Below, in pieces: positions 15,845 through 22,689 of a stretch of 64,000 nt of DNA (position 1 is its first letter; each line of letters begins with the position of its first letter). The DNA is from Candidatus Parcubacteria bacterium (lineage in GTDB: Bacteria > Patescibacteria > ABY1 > UBA1558 > GWA2-36-10), in contig JABHSK010000005.1 in NCBI GenBank assembly GCA_018669975.1, positions 121,146 through 185,145 of the forward strand, written 5' to 3'. Made by a program: the position numbers and the translations under genes. The notes beneath the pieces were generated by a model. The model was not told the DNA's origin. It saw only the letters and a list, made by a program, of their open reading frames with translations, and searched no databases.

Positions 15845-16279
15845 ATGAAATTAAACAGACAAAATAAGATTATTTTATCTATGCTTGGTTTTTTGGTGTT
15901 AGGAACCATAAGTGTTTCTTTAACGCATCAAAATAATAGGTCCATAGTAGAATATCAATCGGAGACTGAAATTATTGAGTTAATTGGTTATTCAGAATAT
16001 ATACAGCAGATTAGACCGTGGTTACAAACAGCTTTGAGTGACCAATCTGCAGAAACGATTAGTCGAGTTAGATCAAATCTGCTTAACGTTAAAAGTTCTG
16101 AAAAAGAATTGGGGCCAGTTCATATGAATTTATTTTTAGCTTTTGAGTCTTGGGAGAATTTTTTGCACACTCAGCAAGAAAGTTATAGGGCACAGGCGTC
16201 TGAGCAATTAGCTTTGGCGGCAAATTTATCCCCAGAGTTATCGGAGGATATTCAGCAATTAAAAAAGATTTTAAATTAA
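15845..16279 (+). CDS. single-span membrane protein, unknown function
   Basis: The 144-residue product has an N-terminal hydrophobic helix (IILSMLGFLVLGTISVSL, about residues 9-26), so it is either anchored with its bulk outside or secreted. The remainder is largely alpha-helical and polar, ending AALAANLSPELSEDIQQLKKILN (cited in part), a pattern that could be one or two degenerate TPR-like hairpins. The stop is directly followed by the next ATG, so the two genes are probably translationally coupled. No family recognised. Confidence 0.7.
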   Translation: MKLNRQNKIILSMLGFLVLGTISVSLTHQNNRSIVEYQSETEIIELIGYSEYIQQIRPWLQTALSDQSAETISRVRSNLLNVKSSEKELGPVHMNLFLAFESWENFLHTQQESYRAQASEQLALAANLSPELSEDIQQLKKILN

Positions 16280-17002
16280 ATGTTTAGTTATTTAATACCA
16301 TTTGTGAATCCATTGGTGATTTTGACAGGACTATTGTTGTTTTTTTATAATCAAGAAGGTATTTTTTGGTTGTTGGGCGTGTCTTTGTTGACTATCTTAT
16401 TGAGTGGTAGGATAGTTTCCAAAAAACTTTTTTGGCGCCATAAATTATTGTGGGTAAATTTAATAACCGCCTATGTTTCACAGTTGTTATTTTTATTAGT
16501 GCTTACTTCTGGTAATATTAGATATTTACTAGCCTTTGCATTGAGTATTATTTGGGGAGTTATTTGGTGGTTGCTAGGGATATATTTTAAACGCATAGAA
16601 AACATCAACAGTAAAGAATATTTATCTTACAATATATTTTTTTATACGCTGTCTTTTTGGTTTTTATCATCCAGCCTTTATGCCTTGATTGTATTTTTAA
16701 ACTGGCCAGTGGTGCTTACTTTACTGGTTTTATTGATTGTTGTTTTTTTATGGACTAAAGAGATATTTGATCAAACAGATGATGTTGGTCGACTGTATGT
16801 ATTTTTTGCCATGTTTATCTTGGCACAATTAGTAGTGGTATTGTATTTTTTGCCTGCTAGTTTCTATATCGCAGGTGCTATTGCAAGTTTATGGTTTTTC
16901 TTTATAATAGATAGTACTATCAACAAGAGCAGAGATTTTAGGCTCTATTTAAGCTTATTCCTGGCTAGTTTTGCAGTATTAATAGCTATAGCCATTATTT
17001 AG
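16280..17002 (+). CDS. polytopic membrane protein, unknown function
   Basis: The 240-residue product is hydrophobic along nearly its whole length and has about eight membrane segments. It starts MFSYLIPFVNPLVILTGLLLFF and ends with LYLSLFLASFAVLIAIAII (both cited in part). Charged residues are limited to short loops (FDQTDDVGRL, NKSRDFRL). No catalytic motif is recognisable. It starts immediately after the stop of 15845-16279 and precedes the HtrA-like gene by 7 nt, so the three probably form one envelope-related unit. Confidence 0.75.
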   Translation: MFSYLIPFVNPLVILTGLLLFFYNQEGIFWLLGVSLLTILLSGRIVSKKLFWRHKLLWVNLITAYVSQLLFLLVLTSGNIRYLLAFALSIIWGVIWWLLGIYFKRIENINSKEYLSYNIFFYTLSFWFLSSSLYALIVFLNWPVVLTLLVLLIVVFLWTKEIFDQTDDVGRLYVFFAMFILAQLVVVLYFLPASFYIAGAIASLWFFFIIDSTINKSRDFRLYLSLFLASFAVLIAIAII

Positions 17003-17009
17003 TAATTTT

Positions 17010-18101
17010 ATGGAAAGAAAAAAACATTTTGAGCGGCCTACTATGAAAAGGCCACCGTCAATGGTCAATTTGACCATATTGACCATATTAATAGGCGTAC
17101 TAGCTGGTTTTTCCGGTTATCTACTAGCTCGGCAGGTTTTTCCTGTTTCAGGTATTGATTACTTTAACTTGGTTGACAGTAGAAAAGAAATCAAGATAGA
17201 TTTGGAGCAACCGCTGACTAATGTGGCTGACAAATATCAAAAGAGTGTAGCGGGAGTTTATAAGTCAGTTAAATCTTTGCCGGCAGTGGGTCAACCACTT
17301 TTCTCTGAAGAAGATTTCCTGGGTTCAGCCGTAGTAGTAACTTCAGATGGTTGGTTGATGACTACTAATCAAGTTTTAAAGAATGATTCAGTGGTAGTTA
17401 TCTTGGGAGATAAGGTCTATGAAATATTAGAAATTAGTCAGGATGAATTTTCTGGAGCTGTATTTTTTAAGATTGATTCTAATTCTTTGCAGCCAGTTGA
17501 TTTTCAGATGACGGACGATATTAAGGTAGGCGAGAGATTGTTTACCAACGTTGATTTGGCTAGGAGCTTAGATCATGTTTTTTATACAAATTTTTTAATT
17601 AACACTCATTACGTCACTGATCAATATTTATCCAGCGATCAAGTTGATTATTATTTACAAATAGATAATAAGTTAACAGATGTTAATTTATTAGCAGCAC
17701 CATACTTTAATATTAACGGTGATTTAGTAGGCGTTGTTTATGACTATGATGGTCAGGTAGTATTATTACCAGCAGAGTATCTTAAACAAGCTGTTAAGCA
17801 CCTCTTAGCTGGCACTGAAAGATTTTCTTTAGGTGTTAGATATGTAGATATGGAAAACAACAGTGGTTTTATCCGTAAGGGTAATTTAATTTATCACCCT
17901 ACTTTGAAAGCCATCGCTATTAATTCTTCAGCTTTGGATGCCGGGCTTAAAACGGGTGATCAGGTAGTCGCTGTTAATAATGATGTTATATCGGCTGATC
18001 GAACATTAACCTCTATTTTGCAAAATTATCGCTCAGGCGATAAAATTATTATGAAGATATTACGTAATGATATTGAACGGGATTTAGAAATTAAATTATA
18101 A
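17010..18101 (+). CDS. HtrA/DegP-like PDZ protein without a catalytic triad (pseudoprotease)
   Basis: The order is N-terminal membrane helix (about 19-43), trypsin-like domain (about 70-265), PDZ domain (about 270-360). It follows HtrA in FLGSAVVVTSDGWLMTTNQVL, where HtrA has G-SG-x-DGY-ILTNxHV. The catalytic residues do not match: Gln121 stands where His is expected, Gly149 where Asp is expected (SGAVFFKI for TDLAVLKI), and the GNSGGP serine loop is replaced by VNLLAAP with Leu near 228. The fold core and PDZ (ALDAGLKTGDQVVAVNN) remain. It is therefore probably a substrate-binding or scaffold protein on the outer face of the membrane. A bidirectional terminator follows. Confidence 0.85.
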   Translation: MERKKHFERPTMKRPPSMVNLTILTILIGVLAGFSGYLLARQVFPVSGIDYFNLVDSRKEIKIDLEQPLTNVADKYQKSVAGVYKSVKSLPAVGQPLFSEEDFLGSAVVVTSDGWLMTTNQVLKNDSVVVILGDKVYEILEISQDEFSGAVFFKIDSNSLQPVDFQMTDDIKVGERLFTNVDLARSLDHVFYTNFLINTHYVTDQYLSSDQVDYYLQIDNKLTDVNLLAAPYFNINGDLVGVVYDYDGQVVLLPAEYLKQAVKHLLAGTERFSLGVRYVDMENNSGFIRKGNLIYHPTLKAIAINSSALDAGLKTGDQVVAVNNDVISADRTLTSILQNYRSGDKIIMKILRNDIERDLEIKL

Positions 18102-18107
18102 AGATAT

Positions 18108-18136
18108 AAAAAATCAGCTCTAGGAGCTGATTTTTT
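18108..18136. terminator. bidirectional terminator between the PDZ and HTH genes
   Basis: Thirteen bases (18108-18120, AAAAAATCAGCTC) pair perfectly with 18124-18136 around the 3-nt loop TAG, giving A and T runs on both sides. The stop codon and last residues of the minus-strand HTH gene lie inside the hairpin. Confidence 0.9.
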
Positions 18137-18464
18137 GTTCGTTTTGATCCAGGTTGCTCTCCCTGTCTTCGTTATTCACCTTGTCTTTTTTATTTTGCAG
18201 TGCCAATTTTGGATTGGGGCTGTATTTTTTATTACTTATTTTCCATTTGTCTACGTATTGTCCCATACCTTGATCTTTTAATAAGTTGGATCTTCTAGTA
18301 GATTTCTGGGACCATTCCACTAAAGAAATAAAACTAATCTTATAGCGTCCATTAACCACTATATAGCGTAGTTCTTCACTTTTGATGGCTTGGCGGATAG
18401 TTTTGGTAGAAACACCAAATAACCTGGCTGCCTCGGAAACTGATATGCGTATTATATTTTCCAT
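18120..18464 (-). CDS. excisionase-like helix-turn-helix protein
   Basis: The 114-residue product has one N-terminal winged-HTH of the MerR/Xis type: ISVSEAARLFGVSTKTIRQAI at about residues 7-27, then the wing RYIVVNGRYKISFISLVEWSQKS (cited in part). The remainder is polar, Lys/Asn/Gln-rich and probably disordered. It is likely a DNA-binding regulator. It is divergent from the foreign-looking gene at 18557, whose promoter lies in the 92-nt gap. The start lacks a Shine-Dalgarno site, unlike that neighbour, and its composition is native. It might control the neighbouring cassette, but this is inference from position only. Confidence 0.8.
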   Translation of the reverse strand: MENIIRISVSEAARLFGVSTKTIRQAIKSEELRYIVVNGRYKISFISLVEWSQKSTRRSNLLKDQGMGQYVDKWKISNKKYSPNPKLALQNKKDKVNNEDRESNLDQNEQKISS

Positions 18465-18471
18465 ATAATTA

Positions 18472-18500
18472 TTGACATTTAATGGGGCTCATGTTAAATT
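18472..18500 (+). promoter_or_regulatory. consensus sigma-70 promoter for the 18557 gene
   Basis: TTGACA at 18472-18477, a 17-nt spacer, and TAAATT at 18495-18500. The expected start near 18507 gives a ~50-nt leader with a strong Shine-Dalgarno site (gagaggag, 18543-18550) before the ATG. Confidence 0.8.
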
Positions 18501-18556
18501 GACTCGTTATTTCGCACGTTTAAACCCTATAAACATTCTAAAGAGAGGAGACTTAA

Positions 18557-19216
18557 ATGTCAACCGAAAGTCCCAAAGTTCGTACAGCAGCAGACGTCGA
18601 TTTACGGGTTGAGGAAATACTAGAAAAGGTAGAAACCGAACTTCAATATTGGGAGATTATCGAAAGTATTGGTGGTTTTGTCTGGCGCATGAATCATGAC
18701 ATGGGTCATGGTCGAATCGAGGATAAGGATGGCCAGGTTTCTGGTGACGTAGCTTTTATGCAACGAGTTATCGAAAAGCTGGTCACTGGACTGTTTGAGA
18801 AGTATGGTGTTATCCATCCCAAGAATTGTCCAAAAGTTGAATTTGGTGAGACGCCGCCAGCAGCTCCCGAGGGCACGACCTACTATTGGGATTGGTATGA
18901 TCTTATGAAGCAGGAATCCTATAGTCAGGAATATAATGGCATGATTTGTGCCGCTTGTCCCTATAGTAAGGGTCTAGATTATTTCAAGGCTCTTGGTGGG
19001 AATATTCCCTGTGGCCTTTTTCCTGGCTCTTGCTTTCGTCTGCGCACTCCCTTTGCTTGTTGTATGATAGGTGAAGATCGCAGGTTCGAGTATACCATGG
19101 AGGAGTTTCTGGATAAGTTGCAAGCCGAACATGAACCGGCTGTATTAGCAGCTTTTACTGCTCATCACCTGAAATTGCAAGATCGCTTCGCTCAAAATCA
19201 ACAGCAAAAGGGATAA
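18557..19216 (+). CDS. Cys-rich protein of unknown function in a foreign-looking cassette
   Basis: The 219-residue product is cytoplasmic by appearance: no signal peptide and no membrane helix. It has an acidic helical N-terminal half (DLRVEEILEKVETELQYWEI) and a segment with many Trp and Tyr (TTYYWDWYDLM). The second half has six cysteines, C131-x2-C134, C152, C159 and C168-C169, with a seventh at C91. A metal or Fe-S site is possible but unproven. Codons are unlike the native genes (more CTG, CGN, GCC, GAG). A strong SD precedes the ATG, and a consensus promoter drives it. I do not recognise the family. Confidence 0.8.
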   Translation: MSTESPKVRTAADVDLRVEEILEKVETELQYWEIIESIGGFVWRMNHDMGHGRIEDKDGQVSGDVAFMQRVIEKLVTGLFEKYGVIHPKNCPKVEFGETPPAAPEGTTYYWDWYDLMKQESYSQEYNGMICAACPYSKGLDYFKALGGNIPCGLFPGSCFRLRTPFACCMIGEDRRFEYTMEEFLDKLQAEHEPAVLAAFTAHHLKLQDRFAQNQQQKG

Positions 19217-19255
19217 CCTCTTAAAACAATCCAATTCTCTAGAGAGGAGAAGATC

Positions 19256-19891
19256 ATGCATCTCGGTCTAAGTTTGAGTCCACAGCTAGCCTTGCGGCAG
19301 ACTCAGCGTCTGAACCTGACACAGACTCAGCGTCTCGACCTACACCAACACTTGTTTGGCTTGCGTCTAGAGCTGGTCGGTCGTTTGCACGATGAACACT
19401 ACACGCCCCAGGCCAAGTGTTCAGGCTGTAGCTACAATTTGAAACTTGTTGAAATTCTCCATGGATTTCGTGATGATCCGGATGATATTACTACTGAGTG
19501 TCCCAAGTGTCAGCGGCGTTTCACGCCTAGTCTGATTGCTCACGGACGTTTTGGTACCAAAGTTATCTTGAGCTTCTATTGTTCAGAGCAGACCCTGGCC
19601 CGGCTCGACGCCAACATCGACCCTGCTACCTACAAAAAGACACACCCGGCCATTTATCGGTCAGTACTGTTTCATTTTGGTAGCCTGCGTCAGGCTTTTG
19701 CTAGTCAGGGCAGGGAGTACTCTTTTAAGGAGTCCTTCGAATGGGCTGAAAAGGTTGAACCATTCCTGGGTCGTTTGCCTGATACCGAGATTGCTCGGTG
19801 TGCTAACGTTCCTGTGGGTAAGATTCGCCGTTTGCGGCGTAAGTTTGATATCCCTGTCTTTACCAAGCGCAGGACTTGGGATGAGTTATAA
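19256..19891 (+). CDS. putative regulator: sigma-54 region I-like N-terminus, zinc ribbon, HTH
   Basis: The 211-residue product has three parts. Residues ~3-33 (LGLSLSPQLALRQTQRLNLT and onward) resemble the Leu/Gln-rich activator-interacting region of RpoN, including a QTQRLxL unit repeated twice. Residues 55-85 have C55-x2-C58 and C82-x2-C85, a zinc ribbon. Residues ~172-200 (GRLPDTEIARCANVPVGKIR, then RLRRKFDIP) look like an HTH. No core-binding or RpoN-box region of a true sigma-54 is present. A strong SD (gagaggag) precedes the ATG. Composition is GC-richer than its surroundings, like the genes at 18557 and 20003. A promoter-binding regulator is plausible; partner and target are unknown. 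Confidence 0.75.
   Translation: MHLGLSLSPQLALRQTQRLNLTQTQRLDLHQHLFGLRLELVGRLHDEHYTPQAKCSGCSYNLKLVEILHGFRDDPDDITTECPKCQRRFTPSLIAHGRFGTKVILSFYCSEQTLARLDANIDPATYKKTHPAIYRSVLFHFGSLRQAFASQGREYSFKESFEWAEKVEPFLGRLPDTEIARCANVPVGKIRRLRRKFDIPVFTKRRTWDEL
19298..19345 (+). repeat. 24-nt tandem repeat, two units, inside the 19256 gene
   Basis: Units 19298-19321 and 19322-19345 both begin cagactcagcgtct and encode QTQRLNLT and QTQRLDLH. The units differ at a few positions in their second halves. Confidence 0.9.
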
Positions 19892-19904
19892 TATAATGTT
19901 TATT

Positions 19905-19931
19905 AGGAGGCTCTCCGGAGCCTCTTTTTTT
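19905..19931 (+). terminator. terminator after the 19256 gene
   Basis: GAGGCTC (19907-19913) pairs with GAGCCTC (19918-19924) around TCCG, followed by a run of seven T. Confidence 0.9.
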
Positions 19932-19932
19932 A

Positions 19933-19961
19933 TTGACTGCACAGGTAAAGTATTATATATT
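19933..19961 (+). promoter_or_regulatory. sigma-70 promoter for the 20003 gene
   Basis: TTGACT at 19933-19938, a 17-nt spacer and TATATT at 19956-19961, directly behind the preceding terminator. Confidence 0.75.
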
Positions 19962-20002
19962 GGAAGTCGCACTTTTAAACCTAAATCAAGGAGGATACTT
20001 CT

Positions 20003-20350
20003 GTGACACTAACACATCAACCTAACACCGAGTTGGAGTACTGGCAGGCCTTAGAGGGCTATGAAAAAACAGCCCTGAAGCTCAGAGATGGCCTAAGGAG
20101 AGGCCTAATACCCCGGGCTGAGATATCAGACACCAAACAGACCATTGAGCAGGCAGATACTGCCCTAACAGCTTTGTTCTTAGAGCTTGAGCGTAGATTT
20201 AATATTTTTTGTTATAAAAATCACCCGCAAGGCACTGCTCAACCCAAGGGTACGCAAAAACTCATCGATTGGTGGAATAAAATGGACCATTTGGCCCAAC
20301 AACAGATCATCGTGGGGGACGTAGCCACTAACCAGAAGAAGACTCCTTAA
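20003..20350 (+). CDS. small helical protein of unknown function, foreign-looking cassette
   Basis: The 115-residue product starts at a GTG supported by a near-perfect SD (aaggagga at 19988-19995, 7-nt spacing). The N-terminal two-thirds are predicted helical with coiled-coil character (ELEYWQALEGYEKTALKLRD, then EISDTKQTIEQADTALTALF). A short C-terminal part contains IDWWNKMDHLAQQQ. There is one Cys and no signal peptide. It has its own promoter and terminator and shares the richer-GC codon style of the two genes before it. I do not recognise the family. Confidence 0.75.
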   Translation: MTLTHQPNTELEYWQALEGYEKTALKLRDGLRRGLIPRAEISDTKQTIEQADTALTALFLELERRFNIFCYKNHPQGTAQPKGTQKLIDWWNKMDHLAQQQIIVGDVATNQKKTP

Positions 20351-20359
20351 CTAGTACAC

Positions 20360-20386
20360 GAGGCTCCAATTGGGGCCTCTTTTTCT
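20360..20386 (+). terminator. terminator after the 20003 gene
   Basis: GAGGCTCC (20360-20367) pairs with GGGGCCTC (20372-20379, one G-T pair) around AATT, then a T-rich tract. Its stem resembles that of the terminator at 19905. Confidence 0.85.
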
Positions 20387-20392
20387 TAAATC

Positions 20393-20493
20393 TTATCCAC
20401 AATTATAGATTTAATTACAGACCACTCTAAACATTTATATTATTCTGTGGATAAGTTATATTTTCTATTTTGGAAAATATTATCTGTGGATAA
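20393..20493. promoter_or_regulatory. cluster of three perfect DnaA boxes
   Basis: TTATCCACA occurs on the plus strand at 20393-20401 and on the minus strand at 20446-20454 and 20485-20493, in very A/T-rich DNA. All three match the consensus TTATNCACA fully. No dnaA or dnaN gene is adjacent and gene direction does not flip here, so this may be a DnaA-controlled promoter region or titration site and not an origin. Confidence 0.7.
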
Positions 20494-20539
20494 GTATAAA
20501 AATCACCCTAAAATTGTAGTTCAAATTGGTCAAAAATCT

Positions 20540-20568
20540 AGGACAACTTTTTTAAAGTGTGATATAAT
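20540..20568 (+). promoter_or_regulatory. upstream promoter of the ECF sigma operon
   Basis: A perfect TATAAT at 20563-20568 carries the TGn extension (TGATATAAT). The -35 region is weak (aggaca at 20540-20545). The motif CATCGAT follows shortly after. Confidence 0.6.
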
Positions 20569-20609
20569 TCGGTTCATCGATATATTGACCTAATCTTGGT
20601 GCTATAGTG

Positions 20610-20638
20610 TTTACAACATCGATTAAAAGTGTTATAAT
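20610..20638 (+). promoter_or_regulatory. downstream promoter of the ECF sigma operon
   Basis: TTTACA at 20610-20615, a 17-nt spacer, and TGT-TATAAT with the -10 box at 20633-20638. A second CATCGAT lies in the spacer (about 20617-20623), and its repetition near both promoters makes it a candidate operator. Confidence 0.7.
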
Positions 20639-20762
20639 TCTGTCGACTTATTAATAAGTTACATAAACAAACCCCTAATTTGAAAGATTTATTGGCTAAT
20701 ATTAGCCAAAAGAATAGACCTGAAAAAAGTGTAATATTTTGGGTTGTTTTTCGTCATTATTT

Positions 20763-21314
20763 ATGAAAGGTTTTAAAGGTAATTTACAAGAAAAAATCGT
20801 ATTTTTGAGGCTCAAGTCTGGTGACTCAGATGCTTTTGCTTTTTTCTACGATAAATATGTTACTCGTATTTATCGTTTTGTTTTGATAAAGGTATCAAAC
20901 AAGCAGGTGGCCGAAGATCTAACTCAAGATATATTTCTCAAGACTTGGCAGCACTTAGTAGATAAAAGAAATGTAAAGAGCTTCCAGGCATTTATTTTCC
21001 GAGTAGCAAGAAATAGAGTTATTGATCATTATAGGCAGAGCAATAAACAAGAATTGCCATTAGAGTATGTGCCAGAGATTATCGACATGTCTGATAATAT
21101 AGAGAAGGATCTAGATAAGGCCATAGATAAGGATAAGTTACTTCAAAAAATACAACAGTTAAAACCTACATATCAAGAAGTTTTATTACTTAGATACTTA
21201 GAAGACCTATCTATAGATGATATAGCTAGAGTTATTCAAAAGGATAAAAATAACGTTCGAGTAATAATTCATAGAGCTTTAAATAAGCTCAAGCAAATAG
21301 CAGACGAAAAATAA
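20763..21314 (+). CDS. ECF-type sigma-70 family RNA polymerase sigma factor
   Basis: I take the ATG at 20763 (tatttATG context), which gives 183 residues. A longer frame from a TTG at 20739 adds an unlikely MGCFSSLF. Region 2 is clear (FFYDKYVTRIYRFVLIKVSN, EDLTQDIFLKTWQHL, AFIFRVARNRVIDHYR). Region 4 includes LKPTYQEVLLLRYLEDLSIDDIA (cited in part) and the recognition helix KNNVRVIIHRALNKLKQI. It should redirect RNA polymerase to a small regulon. The DUF5667 membrane protein starts 10 nt later and is the obvious candidate for its regulator. Two promoters lie upstream. Confidence 0.93.
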   Translation: MKGFKGNLQEKIVFLRLKSGDSDAFAFFYDKYVTRIYRFVLIKVSNKQVAEDLTQDIFLKTWQHLVDKRNVKSFQAFIFRVARNRVIDHYRQSNKQELPLEYVPEIIDMSDNIEKDLDKAIDKDKLLQKIQQLKPTYQEVLLLRYLEDLSIDDIARVIQKDKNNVRVIIHRALNKLKQIADEK

Positions 21315-21324
21315 TTTTAAATAC

Positions 21325-22689
21325 ATGAGTTTAAAGAAACAATTTTCCAAACTTAGAAAGTCAGAGGATCTACAACCTGACGAAGCTTGGAAAAATCAAA
21401 CTAAATATGAATTGCTATCAGAAATTTCTTCTCAGAACAGACTGATGCAAGCACAAAAGCTGACAACTTCTGAAAAAGTAGATATGTTGGCCATGAATTT
21501 TTTTAATAAGGTGGCGCCATCATTTAGTAAGATGGTAGCCGGCTTTTTGATTGTTATCATGGGCTCCGGTGTAAACATGGCTGCACAGGCATCTGTACCA
21601 GGTCAAGCATTGTGGCCAGTTAAAAGATCTATTGAAAGAGCTGAGTTGACTCTAACTTTTTCTCCAGTTAAAGAAACTGAAATTCATATTAAACATGTTA
21701 ATAAAAGATTAGATGAAATTGGTAAAATCTTAGAAAGTACAGAAAATGAAATTGAACCAACTGAGACTACTAAGAAAGAAAGAGCTATTAAGCAGGCAGT
21801 TAGTCATTTAGAACAAGATATTAAATCAGCTGATAATTCTCTAAAAGTAGTTAAAGAAGAAAAAACGCCACTAGAAGTTGTTGAGTTAGCCAAGAAGGTG
21901 ACTGATGCTACTAAAGAAGCGGTTGAAGATTTAGAAGAAAAAGCTGTAGATTTAGAGGATATGGCTATTGAAGAAGTTTTGGATGATGCCAAGGTCACCC
22001 AACAAGAGGTTAATGATGCAGCTGTTAGCTTGGCATTAGAGGTGCATGAAGAAGTGGTAGCAGCCATTGAAGCTAATAAGGTAGTAGCAGAAAATATAGA
22101 TATTACCACCACAACAGTACCAGAGATTTTAGAAATAGAAGATGTTGTAGCTGAAGCTGAGGCTAATGCTGTTAAGGCTGTGGTTGCAGAAATGATTGCT
22201 GTTGAAATAATGGAAACAGGAGTAGAAATAGAAGATATCAATGTAAAGGCTGGTGATGCAGCAGACGCAGAAGCAGTGGAAATAAATTTAGAAGGTAATG
22301 AAGAAACAATAGAAGATATAGAGGATGTTAAAAAGACATCCGAGGAATCTGGAGTAGTCCTAGATGAGGCCAAAGTTTTATTAGAAGAGGGCTCACTAAA
22401 GGATGCTTTAGAAAAAGTTTCCGAAAGTAAAGAGATAAATGAAAAGAATGAGGTTACTTTGGAACAAATAGAAGAACAAAATGAGCAGGTGGTTAATGAA
22501 GGTGTTGAAACTCCAGTTGATGAAGATTTGGATAACACCACATCATCACCAGAAATCATCGAAAATACAGAAGATATAGAAGAGCCTGGTTCTGACTTAG
22601 AGATGACTACTGATGAGGAGGTTATTAAAGAAGAGGATGTAGAGATGGTAGATCCAAAAGATTTGATCTACGATCATCAATTATATTAA
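21325..22689 (+). CDS. DUF5667 membrane protein with long acidic coiled-coil exterior
   Basis: The 454-residue product has a cytoplasmic N-terminus (about 1-68, including LQPDEAWKNQTKYELLSEIS), one membrane helix (about 70-88, VAGFLIVIMGSGVNMAAQA) and then the DUF5667 start (PGQALWPVKRSIERAELTLTFSP, cited in part). The remaining ~340 residues are Glu/Val-rich, helical and repetitive. The order ECF sigma then single-span protein is that of sigma/anti-sigma pairs, so the cytoplasmic part may hold the sigma factor. No classical ZAS zinc motif is present. The signal it might sense is unknown. Confidence 0.8.
   Translation: MSLKKQFSKLRKSEDLQPDEAWKNQTKYELLSEISSQNRLMQAQKLTTSEKVDMLAMNFFNKVAPSFSKMVAGFLIVIMGSGVNMAAQASVPGQALWPVKRSIERAELTLTFSPVKETEIHIKHVNKRLDEIGKILESTENEIEPTETTKKERAIKQAVSHLEQDIKSADNSLKVVKEEKTPLEVVELAKKVTDATKEAVEDLEEKAVDLEDMAIEEVLDDAKVTQQEVNDAAVSLALEVHEEVVAAIEANKVVAENIDITTTTVPEILEIEDVVAEAEANAVKAVVAEMIAVEIMETGVEIEDINVKAGDAADAEAVEINLEGNEETIEDIEDVKKTSEESGVVLDEAKVLLEEGSLKDALEKVSESKEINEKNEVTLEQIEEQNEQVVNEGVETPVDEDLDNTTSSPEIIENTEDIEEPGSDLEMTTDEEVIKEEDVEMVDPKDLIYDHQLY

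Noticed and set aside
19677..20006. 109-codon frame spanning the end of the 19256 gene and the following terminator
   Set aside because: It runs through a strong terminator and a promoter, has no SD, and its translation has no recognisable features.
20393..20493. Replication origin
   Set aside because: Three DnaA boxes are present, but dnaA, dnaN and a change of gene direction are absent here; kept only as a DnaA-box cluster.
21804..22559. Long minus-strand frame opposite the DUF5667 gene (251 codons)
   Set aside because: Its Ser/Thr-rich translation mirrors the Glu/Val-rich coding strand, and it has no promoter or start context.
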